A DNA stretch of 41,352 bases from Acidobacteriota bacterium (lineage in GTDB: Bacteria; Acidobacteriota; Thermoanaerobaculia; Multivoradales; Multivoraceae): positions 6,152 to 47,503 of the forward strand of contig WTGL01000169.1 of assembly GCA_011523565.1 (NCBI GenBank), written 5' to 3'. Positions 1 to 8,606 of the stretch are shown piece after piece. Positions within the stretch are counted from its first letter, which is position 1; each line of letters begins with the position of its first letter. Under the pieces are notes generated by a model. The model was not told the DNA's origin. It searched no databases and was given only the letters and a program-made list of their open reading frames with translations. Both the position numbers and the translations under genes were made by a program.

Positions 1-558
1 GAGGATCTTCGGGTCCGCCAGTTGCAGCACGAAGCCGTCGGCGTGGCGGCCGACCACGTCCAGCGCCTTCGGCCCGTAGGCCGCGAACCACACCGGAAGC
101 TCGGCGCTGCTCTCCTCGCGCCAGGGGATCCGCACCGTGGTGCCGCCCAGGTCCGCGTCGCGGCCGGCGAACAGCGCCCGGATGACGTCCATCGCGTTCA
201 CCGAGGCCGCAAGCGACTCGGGCCGCCGGCCGATGTAGCGCAACGCCGAGTCTCCCCGCCCCATCGCGCAGAGCGTGCGTCCCGGGTACATGGAGTCCAG
301 CGTCGCGAACAGGGAACCAAGCACCGTGATGTCCCTCGTGCCCGGGTTCGTCACCATCGGCCCGACGCCCATCCGCTCCGTCCTCGTCAGGATCTGCGAG
401 AAGATGACGAACGGCTCCGGCCACAGGACGTGGGAATCGAAGAGCCAGCAGTTGTCGAACCCCCGGCCCTCGGCCATGACCGCGAGTTCGACCACTCGGG
501 AGATCGGCGGATCCGGCTGGAGGACCACGCCGAAGGACATCTGGTCAGTGCTCGTCAT
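1..558 (-). CDS. LLM-class flavin/F420-type oxidoreductase, N-terminal part
   Basis: The reading frame is open from an ATG at 558 to the window edge, giving the first 186 residues; the C-terminus lies outside. The N-terminus (FGVVLQPDPP, then FDSHVLWPEPF, VGPMVTNPGTRD, GRGDSALRYIGR and AAYGPKALD) matches the luciferase-like monooxygenase fold, and specifically the F420-dependent oxidoreductase group often labelled TIGR03842. Such enzymes bind FMN or F420 in a TIM barrel and reduce or oxygenate small substrates; the substrate is not predictable here. A good Shine-Dalgarno (AAAGGAG) lies 8 bases before the ATG. The gene follows selB by about 50 bases on the same strand and may be the last gene of that operon. 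The family is secure; the F420 versus FMN choice is inference. Confidence 0.88.
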   Translation of the reverse strand, partial: MTSTDQMSFGVVLQPDPPISRVVELAVMAEGRGFDNCWLFDSHVLWPEPFVIFSQILTRTERMGVGPMVTNPGTRDITVLGSLFATLDSMYPGRTLCAMGRGDSALRYIGRRPESLAASVNAMDVIRALFAGRDADLGGTTVRIPWREESSAELPVWFAAYGPKALDVVGRHADGFVLQLADPKIL

Positions 559-609
559 GGTCTTGCTCCTTTCCCGGGGCAGGTCGGGCAGGTTAGCAGC
601 GAGCGTGGC

Positions 610-2517
610 CTACTCCCGAGGCCGCAGCACCCGCCGCCGGTCCCCCTCGCGCCTCGTCAGCCGCTGGCGGTCCAGGTGCTCCAGCAGGGGAATCGCCCAC
701 TTCCGCGTGAGGCCGAAACGGTCCTTGAAGTCGGCGACGGTGAAGGTGTCCCAGCCCGTGGCGAGCAGGTCGGCCTGGAACCGTTCCAGGGAGCTGGAGG
801 CCAGGACGAGGCCGTTCGGAAGGCGGGCCAGACGGCCGCGTTCGACGAGGTAGCGGAGCACACCGTCGAACAACTGAGGCTTGGCGCCGAGGGAGCGGCA
901 GAGTTCCTCGGGCGAGCCGGGGGTGAGTCCCTGCTTCTCGAATCCCTGGACGATGTCCCGGGCGAGCTTTGACTCGGCGCCGGTCAGTTCGCTGGTGCGC
1001 CCGGGCAGCGTGACGAGGTCGCCGTCGACCGTCACCGCCCGGTCGGAACCTCCCTGGCTTGCCCAGTCGAGGTAGGCGGGGGCGAGGTCGCCCGCGCGGG
1101 CGCCGAGCAGGCGCCGCACGAGTTCGGCCTTGGGCATCCCGCGCGACAGGCGGTCGGCGTCGAAGTGCGCCTCGACCAGCCGCCGGGCGCGGCGCGAGAC
1201 GCTGCGCACGGTGCCGGCGGTGACGAAGCGGTCGGGTCCCGCTTCGAGTAGCAGGCCCTCCCTGGCGGCGCCGGTCAGCACGCTCGCGGCGTCGCCGCGG
1301 TCGACTCCCAGACGCAGGGCGAGTTCGGAGGTCGCAAGGCCGGCCTCCCGGCCATCGGCAGTCCACTGCACGGCGGCCGCGACCGTGTCGGCGGTGAGCG
1401 CCTTGAGCGTCGTCCCTAGGGCCTTGCCGCGGCGGTGCCGCCAGGCCGGGTCGAGCACTTCGCCGCCGCCGAGGGTGGTCTGGGGAGATGGCCGGCGGAT
1501 GACGAAGCGGTCGCCCCGAATCGCAAGCAGCGGCTCCTCCAGGCGAATCTCCGCGATGGCCTCCCCGCCGGGCTCGAGGCCCTCGGGTGACAGAGGTCGC
1601 AGCTTGCCGACCCGCTGAGCCGCCATCACGTGCAGCCGCACGGAGCAGCTCCCCTGGAGCGGTTCGGGTGCCGACTCGAGTAGCCGGCAGCGCACGAGCA
1701 GGGAGGACGTGGCCCGGTAGACCCCCTGAGCGGTCAGTTCGCAGCCCCGGGCAACGTCGTCCAGGCCGACGCCAACCAGTTGCAGTGAGGTGCGTTCGCC
1801 GGCCTGCGCCCGCGCGCGGCTCTCGCCGTGGACCTCGATGCTGCGCACCCGGGCGCGCGCGCCGGACGGCACAACGTCGAGTTCGTCGCCCGCCGCGATG
1901 GTTCCCCTGGCCAGGGTGCCGGTGACCAGCACGCCGAGTCCCTGGAGCTGGAACGCGCGGTCGATCGGCAGGCGGGCCGGCAGCCTGCTGTGCCGGTCGA
2001 GCGGCGCCGCCTCGCGCGCGAGTCCCACCAGGGTCTTGCGAAGTCGCTCGAGTCCCTCGCCGGTTTCGGCCGACACGGGCAGGATGGGCGCCTCGGCGAA
2101 GGGAGTGTCGGCCAGCGTCTCCTCCAGCTCCAACTGTGCCAGCTCCAGCAGATCGGTTGGCACCAGGTCGGTCTTCGAGAGCACCGCGATGCCGGCCGGA
2201 ATCCGGAGTAGCGAGCAGATCGCCAGGTGCTCCAGGGTCTGGGGCATGACCCCTTCGTCCGCGGCCACGACCAGGACCATCATCTGGATGCCGCCCAGGC
2301 CCGCGAGGGCATTGCGCACGAACCGTTCGTGGCCCGGCACGTCGACGAAGCCGATCTGCCAGCCGTCCTCGATCATCGACGCGAAGCCGAGATCGATCGT
2401 GATGCCGCGCCGTTTCTCTTCCTCCCAGCGGTCGCAGTCGACGCCGGTCAGGGCCATGACAAGGCGCGTCTTGCCGTGGTCGACGTGGCCGGCGGTGCCG
2501 ACGACGAAGCGCTTCAC
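610..2517 (-). CDS. selB: Selenocysteine-specific elongation factor SelB
   Basis: This 635-residue GTPase delivers Sec-tRNA to UGA codons that carry a SECIS element. The G1 motif GTAGHVDHGKT is at residues 7-17, followed by the SelB signature EEKRRGITIDLGFA, the G3 DVPGHERF and the G4-type SKTDL. Three beta-barrel domains follow, and the C-terminal third has the winged-helix pattern that binds the SECIS hairpin. Length fits the family (E. coli about 614). The start is GTG at 2517, ten bases after the ntrX stop, so it is probably co-transcribed with ntrYX. No selA, selD or tRNA-Sec gene was seen in the window, so the remaining machinery must lie elsewhere if the pathway works. Confidence 0.96.
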   Translation of the reverse strand: MKRFVVGTAGHVDHGKTRLVMALTGVDCDRWEEEKRRGITIDLGFASMIEDGWQIGFVDVPGHERFVRNALAGLGGIQMMVLVVAADEGVMPQTLEHLAICSLLRIPAGIAVLSKTDLVPTDLLELAQLELEETLADTPFAEAPILPVSAETGEGLERLRKTLVGLAREAAPLDRHSRLPARLPIDRAFQLQGLGVLVTGTLARGTIAAGDELDVVPSGARARVRSIEVHGESRARAQAGERTSLQLVGVGLDDVARGCELTAQGVYRATSSLLVRCRLLESAPEPLQGSCSVRLHVMAAQRVGKLRPLSPEGLEPGGEAIAEIRLEEPLLAIRGDRFVIRRPSPQTTLGGGEVLDPAWRHRRGKALGTTLKALTADTVAAAVQWTADGREAGLATSELALRLGVDRGDAASVLTGAAREGLLLEAGPDRFVTAGTVRSVSRRARRLVEAHFDADRLSRGMPKAELVRRLLGARAGDLAPAYLDWASQGGSDRAVTVDGDLVTLPGRTSELTGAESKLARDIVQGFEKQGLTPGSPEELCRSLGAKPQLFDGVLRYLVERGRLARLPNGLVLASSSLERFQADLLATGWDTFTVADFKDRFGLTRKWAIPLLEHLDRQRLTRREGDRRRVLRPRE

Positions 2518-2527
2518 GATGTTCGCT

Positions 2528-3898
2528 TCACTGGCCGCGCCCCGGGTCGATGCCGTAGGCGCGGAGCTTGCGGTACAGGTGGCGCCGGTCGATTCCGAGA
2601 TCGCGGGCGGTCTGGGAGACGTTGCCGCCGGCGGCGATCAGCCGGCGCTCGATGTAGAGCCGCTCAAAGGCCTCCCGCGCCTCCTTGAGTGACGCGTAGT
2701 CGTCCTCGATCGGGGCAACCGCGCCCTTGCCGCGGATCCGGGGCGGCAGATCCGCGAGACCGACCGCCTTTCCGGGCGCCATGATCATCAGCCGCTCCGT
2801 CAGGTTGCGGAGCTCACGGACGTTGCCCGGCCAGGAGTAGGCGACGAGCCGCTCGAGCGCCGCCGCGTCGACGGCCTTGGGACGGCGTCCGGCCTCGGCG
2901 GCGAAGCGCTCCATGAAGTGGTCGACGAGCGCCGGGATGTCCTCGCGCCGCTCACGCAGGGCGGGCACGTGGAGCGGGATCACGGCCAGACGGAAGTAGA
3001 GGTCCTCGCGGAAGCGCCCGGCCGGCAGCTCGTCTCCCTCCAGGTCCTTGTTCGTCGCCGCCAGCACGCGGACGTCGACATCGATCGGATCGCTGCCGCC
3101 CACCCGCTCGAACCGCTGCTCTTCGAGCACCCGCAGGACCTTGGCCTGCGTGGCGAGCGACATGTCCGCGATCTCATCGAGAAACAGAGTGCCCCCGTCG
3201 GCCTGTTCAAAGCGTCCGCGGCGGTTGCCGGATGCCCCGGTGAAGGCGCCCTTGACGTGCCCGAAGAGTTCGCTCTCGATGAGTTCCTCCGGGATCGCGG
3301 CACAGTTCACCTCGACGAAGGCGCTGCCGCTGCGCCGCGACAGGCTGTGCACGCGGCGGGCGACGAGCTCCTTGCCGGTCCCGTTTTCGCCGGTGATCAG
3401 GATACGGCTCTCGGCTCGGGCGGCAAGCTCGAGGTCGCTGCCCAGCTTGCGCATCGGCTCGGAATCGCCGATCAGATGCCGTTCCGGTTCGAGCCGGCTG
3501 GAGAGTTCCTGCACTTCTCGTTCGAGGCGGTAGCGCTCGAGCGCGTTCTTGACCGAAACCACCACCCGGTTCAGCGCCAGGGGCTTCTCCAGGAAGTCGT
3601 GGGCGCCGATCCGCATCGCCTTGACGGCCGTGTCGATGTTGCCGTGGCCGGAGATGACGATGACGGGTGTCGTGAAGTGCCCATCCCGGAGTTGCGAGAG
3701 CAGGTCCAGGCCGTCGTGGTCGGGCAGCCACACGTCGAGCAGGACGAGATCGAACTCGTCGCTCGACATCAGGGCGCGTCCGCTGACTCCGTCCGCGGCG
3801 GTGGTGACCGAGTGACCCTCGTCCTCGAGGATCCCCCGCAGGGTCTGCCGGATGCCGGCCTCGTCGTCGACGACCAGAATGCGGGCCTTGCTCGTCAT
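2528..3898 (-). CDS. ntrX: NtrX-type sigma-54-dependent response regulator
   Basis: The 456-residue protein has the full NtrC/NtrX layout. A receiver domain spans residues 1-120, with phospho-acceptor Asp55 in LLDVWLPD and Lys105 in EKPL. An AAA+ domain spans about 145-370, with Walker A GENGTGKE (170-177), an intact GAFTGA loop (217-222) and Walker B GTLFLDE. The C-terminus carries a Fis-type helix-turn-helix (NVSQTARDLGIDRRHLYRKL). It should activate RNA polymerase carrying sigma-54 when phosphorylated by the adjacent kinase. The gene lies 21 bases after ntrY on the same strand. The exact target (nitrogen metabolism, envelope or redox) cannot be read from the sequence. Confidence 0.93.
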   Translation of the reverse strand: MTSKARILVVDDEAGIRQTLRGILEDEGHSVTTAADGVSGRALMSSDEFDLVLLDVWLPDHDGLDLLSQLRDGHFTTPVIVISGHGNIDTAVKAMRIGAHDFLEKPLALNRVVVSVKNALERYRLEREVQELSSRLEPERHLIGDSEPMRKLGSDLELAARAESRILITGENGTGKELVARRVHSLSRRSGSAFVEVNCAAIPEELIESELFGHVKGAFTGASGNRRGRFEQADGGTLFLDEIADMSLATQAKVLRVLEEQRFERVGGSDPIDVDVRVLAATNKDLEGDELPAGRFREDLYFRLAVIPLHVPALRERREDIPALVDHFMERFAAEAGRRPKAVDAAALERLVAYSWPGNVRELRNLTERLMIMAPGKAVGLADLPPRIRGKGAVAPIEDDYASLKEAREAFERLYIERRLIAAGGNVSQTARDLGIDRRHLYRKLRAYGIDPGRGQ

Positions 3899-3919
3899 GG
3901 GAACGCTGCCGGTCCGGAG

Positions 3920-6151
3920 CTACTGGGGCAGCTCGATCGAGAACGTCGTGCCGCGCGGTTGGTTGTCCTCGACCCGGATGGAACCATTGTGGTCACTGAC
4001 GATGCGCTGGACGATGGCCAGGCCAAGCCCGGAGCCCCTTCCCTTGGTCGAGAAGTAGGGCAGGAACAGCTTCTCGCGCGCCGCCTTCGGGACGCCGCTT
4101 CCCGTGTCGCTGACGGACAGGTCGAAGACGCCGTTGCTGCGGCCGGCGCGGACCGTGACCTGGCCGGGCGGCGTAGTGGCTGCGATCGCGTTGTCCAGCA
4201 GGTTGACCAGAGCGGAACGCATCTGGTCGGCGTCGAGCCTGGCGTGCAGACCGTCCTCCCCGGCTTCGATCCGGGCCTCGACTTCGACCCCCGGTTTCAG
4301 TTGGCGGTAGAGATCGACCGTTTCGCCGATCAGCCGCTCGATGTCGACGTCGCGGGGCTGGGGCCGGCGCATGCGGGCGTAGCGGGCGAACTCGTCGACC
4401 AGGTTCAGCATGTTCCCGACCTCCCGCACGATGACGGACGACCCTTCCTCAACCGCGGCATCCAGGCTCCCGTCCCTGTTCCTGGACTTGCGGAGCATGC
4501 GTTCCGCGGCGAGCTTGATCGGCGTCAGCGGGTTCTTGATCTCGTGCGCGATGCGCCGGGCCGCTTCGGTCCAGGTGGCGGCCTTCTGGGCGTCGAGCAG
4601 AGCGGTGAGATCCTCGATCACGATGACGTGGCCGAGCAGTTCGAAGCCGCCGGTTCCGCTCGGGGCGCGCAGCGGACTCGTCTTCACCTCCAGCGTCTTC
4701 CAGTCGTCCTTGCCACCGAGGCTGACTTCCCGGCGCGCCGGCGCGGTTTGCGGGCGCCGGCGCGCACCTGTGGCGTCGGGCAGGTCGGCGAACACGGCTT
4801 CGATGCCGCGGTCGGGCAGCAGCTCGCCCAGAGCTTCCGGGGGCGAGCCGGCGAGTACCGTGTCGGGGGCCAGGCCCAGCATCTCGAGCGCGGCCCGGTT
4901 GCAGGTCAGGATCCTGCCGTCGCGATCGAGCGACAAAACGCCGGCGGTACCGCTCTCGAGCACCGCCTCGATCCGCGCGCGCTCGGCGTCCAGACGGCGA
5001 TTCGTGGCGACCAGATCGCGGTTCGAGTCCTCGAGCGCGTCGGTCATCCGGTTGAAGGAGTCGACGAGCACCTGGACCTCGTCGTCGGCGGCCGCCTCGA
5101 CGCGGTGTTCCAGGTCGCCGCCGGCGATGCGCCGGGTGCCCGCGGCCAGGGCCTCGATCGGTCCGGTCACCCGGCCGGCCACATAGAGGCCGACCCAGCA
5201 GGAAACGAGCAGGATGCACAGCGTGACGGTCAGGAACAGGAGCCAGTACGCGGCCCGTATCTCGTCGCGCTGGGCGTGCAGTTGCCGGCGCGACTGGTAG
5301 GCGCCGATCAGGGTTTCCGTGTTGCCGGCCAGTTCGGCATCGAGGAGCCTCCCGGCGACGGCCACGGTGGCTTCGTCGTCGGCGCCGGTCGCCGCCGCCC
5401 CCAGGATCAGGCGTTCCTCCTGTCCGGCAACCTGGTCGACGGCACGGGCGGCGCCGGTGCGGATCGCTTCCAGCAGCATGCCGCGGGTCGGTTCGGGCAT
5501 TTCCGACAGGGTCCGGGGTTGGACCGCCCCATGGAGGAAGGTCGTGTCCCGGTAGACGGCCAGGTAGTCCAGGTCGGCCGACGACAGGGTTTCCCCAAGG
5601 GCGCGCGACAGGCTGCCGCGGCCGCGCGGATCGTCCAGGTCGAGATCGGCCGTTTCGCTGAGGAAGCGTTCCGCGTCGCGCAGCAACTGGTCCTGGTGGG
5701 TGGACGTGAGGGCCTGGGAGACCTGGTTCGCCGGTTCCAGCAGATCGTCGATATCGGTGCGGAACATGCGGTCGATCGAGCCCTGCAGGAGTTCGGTCGC
5801 GTAGAGGAACAGGACGAGCCCCGGAAGCAGCGACAGGCCGATGTAGGTGAGGATCAGCTTGGTGCGGAACTTGGCGCCGAGACGCTGCCGCCGCCGCTCG
5901 ATCCACAGCTTGGTCAGGTTGCGGACGAGGACGAACGCGACGATCAGGATCAACACGACGTTCAGGTTGCGCAGCGCGAACAGGAGGATGCTGTTGTTGA
6001 GCGCCGCGGGATCGATCTCGCGCCCGCGCTGAAGCGCGTAGTAGCCGGCCGTCGGTACCGCGAGAGCGAGTACGAGAAGCCAGACCAGGAACCGGTTGCT
6101 CTTGATCAGCTCTCGCAGCGAGCGCGGGGGGGCGTCCCGGGTCGTGGTCAT
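3920..6151 (-). CDS. ntrY: NtrY-type membrane sensor histidine kinase
   Basis: The 743-residue kinase starts with hydrophobic segments near residues 22-40, 59-77 and 98-120. A periplasmic or extracytoplasmic sensor region follows to about 300, then a further membrane segment (302-324) and a HAMP domain (about 322-375). A PAS domain follows (about 395-515), then the HisKA H-box with His536 in RIAHEIKNPLTPI and the HATPase domain (LLDNAIAAT, DTGSGVP, KGRGSGLGLAIV). This is the NtrY architecture and pairs with ntrX just downstream. Its stop is 21 bases from the ntrX start, and its own start is one base beyond the end of the DUF4390 gene, so the three genes are likely translated from one transcript. 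Confidence 0.92.
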   Translation of the reverse strand: MTTTRDAPPRSLRELIKSNRFLVWLLVLALAVPTAGYYALQRGREIDPAALNNSILLFALRNLNVVLILIVAFVLVRNLTKLWIERRRQRLGAKFRTKLILTYIGLSLLPGLVLFLYATELLQGSIDRMFRTDIDDLLEPANQVSQALTSTHQDQLLRDAERFLSETADLDLDDPRGRGSLSRALGETLSSADLDYLAVYRDTTFLHGAVQPRTLSEMPEPTRGMLLEAIRTGAARAVDQVAGQEERLILGAAATGADDEATVAVAGRLLDAELAGNTETLIGAYQSRRQLHAQRDEIRAAYWLLFLTVTLCILLVSCWVGLYVAGRVTGPIEALAAGTRRIAGGDLEHRVEAAADDEVQVLVDSFNRMTDALEDSNRDLVATNRRLDAERARIEAVLESGTAGVLSLDRDGRILTCNRAALEMLGLAPDTVLAGSPPEALGELLPDRGIEAVFADLPDATGARRRPQTAPARREVSLGGKDDWKTLEVKTSPLRAPSGTGGFELLGHVIVIEDLTALLDAQKAATWTEAARRIAHEIKNPLTPIKLAAERMLRKSRNRDGSLDAAVEEGSSVIVREVGNMLNLVDEFARYARMRRPQPRDVDIERLIGETVDLYRQLKPGVEVEARIEAGEDGLHARLDADQMRSALVNLLDNAIAATTPPGQVTVRAGRSNGVFDLSVSDTGSGVPKAAREKLFLPYFSTKGRGSGLGLAIVQRIVSDHNGSIRVEDNQPRGTTFSIELPQ

Positions 6152-6152
6152 C

Positions 6153-6767
6153 TCACTTGGCCCCCGTGCCCCGGACCAATGGGCGGAACGGAGGGAAGGG
6201 CGGGGTCTGGACCCAGGCGGTATGGACCCGATCGGGAATCAGGCCGAGACGGGTGCGTGACCGCAGTTCCGCGCGCACCCGGAGGACGAACCGACCCGCC
6301 AGGTCGTCCTCCAGCTCGATCGACGGCAGCTTCTCGAAGACCGTCAACGCCTGCTCGAGGTCGTCGGCCGAGGTGACGACGCGGCTGGCGTAGAGCTCGC
6401 CGTCGCGCCTGAAGTTGACCTGGTACTCCCGGGTGAGGGCGTTGTACATCGCCACGACCTGCAGCCGGGTTGCGCCGACGCGCTTGTCGAACCACCGGCG
6501 CCGCAGTCTCTGGACCTGGATGTCGTACGTGAACCCGGTCGGCAGACCGCTCTCGATTTTCTCCCAGGTTCGTTCGTCCAGGGCGCGGTCGAGGCGGAAG
6601 CTGACCAGGAGCGCCGCCCCGTCGCGCACGACGGACAGCGCGGCGATGCCGGCCTTGCGGTTTCGGGTGGAACCTTCTCGTGGGGGCTGGGCCGCGAGTA
6701 TGTCGGCGCCCAGGACGCTCGACAGGCTGAGCGCGCAGATCAGCCGCCCCGCCCACGGGACTCTCAT
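6153..6767 (-). CDS. DUF4390 family secreted/periplasmic protein
   Basis: This is a 204-residue protein of unknown function with an N-terminal signal peptide (RLICALSLSSVLGADILAA, cleavage probably after residue 26). The body is predicted beta-rich: LLVSFRLDRAL, WEKIESGLPTGFTYDIQV, RRRWFDKRV, YQVNFRRDGE, LDDLEQALTVFEKLP-like segments and FVLRVRAEL. This pattern matches DUF4390, which in many proteobacteria and acidobacteria sits directly before ntrY, as it does here. The context suggests a periplasmic role tied to NtrY sensing or membrane-associated signalling, but no activity is known. It lies 42 bases after lpxC on the same strand. Confidence 0.82.
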   Translation of the reverse strand: MRVPWAGRLICALSLSSVLGADILAAQPPREGSTRNRKAGIAALSVVRDGAALLVSFRLDRALDERTWEKIESGLPTGFTYDIQVQRLRRRWFDKRVGATRLQVVAMYNALTREYQVNFRRDGELYASRVVTSADDLEQALTVFEKLPSIELEDDLAGRFVLRVRAELRSRTRLGLIPDRVHTAWVQTPPFPPFRPLVRGTGAK

Positions 6768-6809
6768 GGGGACGACACTACCAGCCCCGGCGGGCTGCCG
6801 GCGGCTGCG

Positions 6810-7811
6810 TTACTGCGGACCGGCCAGAAGCGGCGCCCAGGCCGAAGGCTGCTTCGGATCGAGAGGCAGGTCCGCCTGCGGCGGCAGCTCTTCCCCGACC
6901 ATCCAGGTCCAGCACTGCGGATTCGCGACCAACTCCTTGAGCAGCTCGTAGTGGAGCTGGTGGCCGCCGCGCACGATCTCGAAGTGGCCCCAGATCGGAG
7001 CGCCCAGCAGGGTGAAGTCGCCGACCGCATCGAGCGCCTTGTGACGGACCGGCTCATCGACGAAGCGCAGGTCGGTGTTCACCGCACCCTTGTCGTCGAA
7101 CACGATGCAGTTGTCGACGGAGCCGCCGAGGCCCAGTCCGGCCCGCTGCATCTTCTCGACATCCACCTGACGGCAGAAGGTTCGTGCCGGCGCCAGGTCG
7201 CGTTCGAAGCTGGCCCGGTCGACTTCCATCTGCAGCCGCTGCCGTCCGACGGCGCAGCCCGGGAAATCGATCGTGTAGTCGAGTCGCAGGCCGGGGTAGG
7301 GGGAAGCTCGCAGCCACTTGTCGCCGCGCTTGAACTCGAGCACCGAGGTCATCGCCACGATCCGCCGGTCGGCATTCTGCCGGCGAATCCCGGCCGCCTG
7401 CAGGAGCAGCAGGTAGGGCATCGCCGAGCCGTCCAGGATCGGCACTTCGGGCCCGTCCATTTCCACGACCAGATTGTCGATGCCGAGGGCGTAGACCGCG
7501 GCGAGCAGATGCTCCACGGTCGACACGGTGACGTCGTCGCGGCCGAGTGTCGTTGCCAGCTCGAGGGAACTGACGTCCTTGAGGTCGGCCCGGACCTCGA
7601 CGCTGCCGGCATCGCTGCGCCGGAACCGGACCCCGGTACCGGCCGGCGCCGGTAGGATCCGCAGATTGGTCTGCTTGCCGGTATGGATGCCCACGCCCGA
7701 AATGGCGGTCGACCGGCGGATCGTCTGCTGCCGGAAGAGCTGGTCGCGGGTGCTGTCGGACCTCAAGGGCCGGCCCGGGTTTCCGTTCGGTCCGTTGGCG
7801 CGCCTGTCCAT
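6810..7811 (-). CDS. lpxC: UDP-3-O-acyl-N-acetylglucosamine deacetylase LpxC
   Basis: LpxC is the zinc enzyme that commits UDP-acyl-GlcNAc to lipid A synthesis, so the cell has, or had, lipopolysaccharide. With the ATG at 7811 the protein has 333 residues. Landmarks are QQTIRRSTAISGVGIHTG at 28-45, the first zinc ligand His101 in STVEHLLAA, PILDGSAMPY, His257 and Asp261 in RHKALDAVGD, and the catalytic histidine His284 in GGHQLH. About 20 residues precede the usual N-terminus, so an internal TTG at 7766 is an alternative start; neither has a clear ribosome-binding site. The frame stays open far upstream, but that part overlaps smpB on the other strand and is not coding. First gene of the minus-strand cluster. 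Confidence 0.95.
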   Translation of the reverse strand: MDRRANGPNGNPGRPLRSDSTRDQLFRQQTIRRSTAISGVGIHTGKQTNLRILPAPAGTGVRFRRSDAGSVEVRADLKDVSSLELATTLGRDDVTVSTVEHLLAAVYALGIDNLVVEMDGPEVPILDGSAMPYLLLLQAAGIRRQNADRRIVAMTSVLEFKRGDKWLRASPYPGLRLDYTIDFPGCAVGRQRLQMEVDRASFERDLAPARTFCRQVDVEKMQRAGLGLGGSVDNCIVFDDKGAVNTDLRFVDEPVRHKALDAVGDFTLLGAPIWGHFEIVRGGHQLHYELLKELVANPQCWTWMVGEELPPQADLPLDPKQPSAWAPLLAGPQ

Positions 7812-8072
7812 CGCCGGGTTGACGGAGCAGGGATCATGCCAGCCGCCGCAAAGCCGGTGCAATCCATTGAGTTTCAAGGGTTTCTCGGTCGCTTCGACAT
7901 CGCCCTGTTTCGCTTGCGGGTTGTTCCCGCGGCCGGAACTGTGGCGTGTTTGCCACACATCTGTGGCGCCTCGACCGCACGGCTGGGGTCCGTCGCAGGG
8001 GTAGACTCCCGCAAGCGTCGAGCGGCAGGCCGTGGACCCGGGTGCCGCGCGAGATGCCTGGGATGAACAAGC
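7812..8072. promoter_or_regulatory. Divergent intergenic region between lpxC and smpB
   Basis: This 261-base non-coding stretch must hold the promoters for lpxC (minus) and smpB (plus). I see no strong -35/-10 pair; a weak -10-like TAGACT lies at 8002-8007 for smpB. At 7941-7967 there are two mutually exclusive short hairpins: GTGGC (7941-7945) can pair with GCCAC (7952-7956), or GCCACA (7952-7957) can pair with TGTGGC (7962-7967). Nothing resembling tmRNA, a riboswitch or a small gene was recognised. Confidence 0.4.
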
Positions 8073-8606
8073 ATGGCCAAGCGCACCAACCGACACTCCC
8101 CGGCGGGCGGCCTGCCTCTGGCGGTGAATCGAAAGGCGCGGCGGCAGTACCGGGTGCTGGAGCGCTTCGAAGCGGGCATCGAACTTCTGGGCACTGAGGT
8201 CAAGTCGATTCGCGGCGGCAAGATCCAGTTGCGGGACAGCTACGTCGCCTTCCGGGACCACGAGGCCTGGCTGGTGGACGCCCACATCTCGGCCTACAGT
8301 CACGGCAACCGAGAGAACCACGAGCTGGAGCGGCCGCGCCGGTTGCTCCTCAACCGGCGCGAGATCGACCGTCTCTTCGGGCGCACACGCGACCGGGGCC
8401 TGACGGTGGTTCCGCTTTCCGTCTACCTGAAGGCAAACCGGATCAAGGTCGAGTTGGCCCTGGCAGAGGGCAGGAAGTTGCACGACAAGCGGCAGCGCGA
8501 GCGCGAGAGGACTCTCGATCGGGAGGCCAGCGAAGTGTTCCGCGGGCGCCGGCGGATGCGTAGCGGCCCTTCCGGCCAGCGGAAACCCGGGGAGCACCGT
8601 CCGTGA
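8073..8606 (+). CDS. smpB: SsrA-binding protein SmpB
   Basis: This 177-residue partner of tmRNA takes part in trans-translation, rescuing stalled ribosomes. The N-terminal core ([58 protein letters not shown]) is the OB-fold of SmpB. The basic C-terminal tail ([14 protein letters not shown] and onward) is the part that enters the ribosomal mRNA channel. The tail is about 15-20 residues longer than usual. The ATG at 8073 is the natural start. Its stop overlaps the uvrA start by four bases, so the two are translationally coupled. The tmRNA gene itself was not found in the window. Confidence 0.97.
   Translation: MAKRTNRHSPAGGLPLAVNRKARRQYRVLERFEAGIELLGTEVKSIRGGKIQLRDSYVAFRDHEAWLVDAHISAYSHGNRENHELERPRRLLLNRREIDRLFGRTRDRGLTVVPLSVYLKANRIKVELALAEGRKLHDKRQRERERTLDREASEVFRGRRRMRSGPSGQRKPGEHRP

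Noticed and set aside
2918-6376. Very long open frame on the plus strand
   Set aside because: It lies antisense to ntrX, ntrY and the DUF4390 gene, all with clear family motifs. The translation has no recognisable domain; it is a product of high GC and few stops.
7812-8597. Upstream extension of the lpxC frame
   Set aside because: It runs through the smpB gene in antisense and has no LpxC-like sequence; the family N-terminus begins just after 7811.
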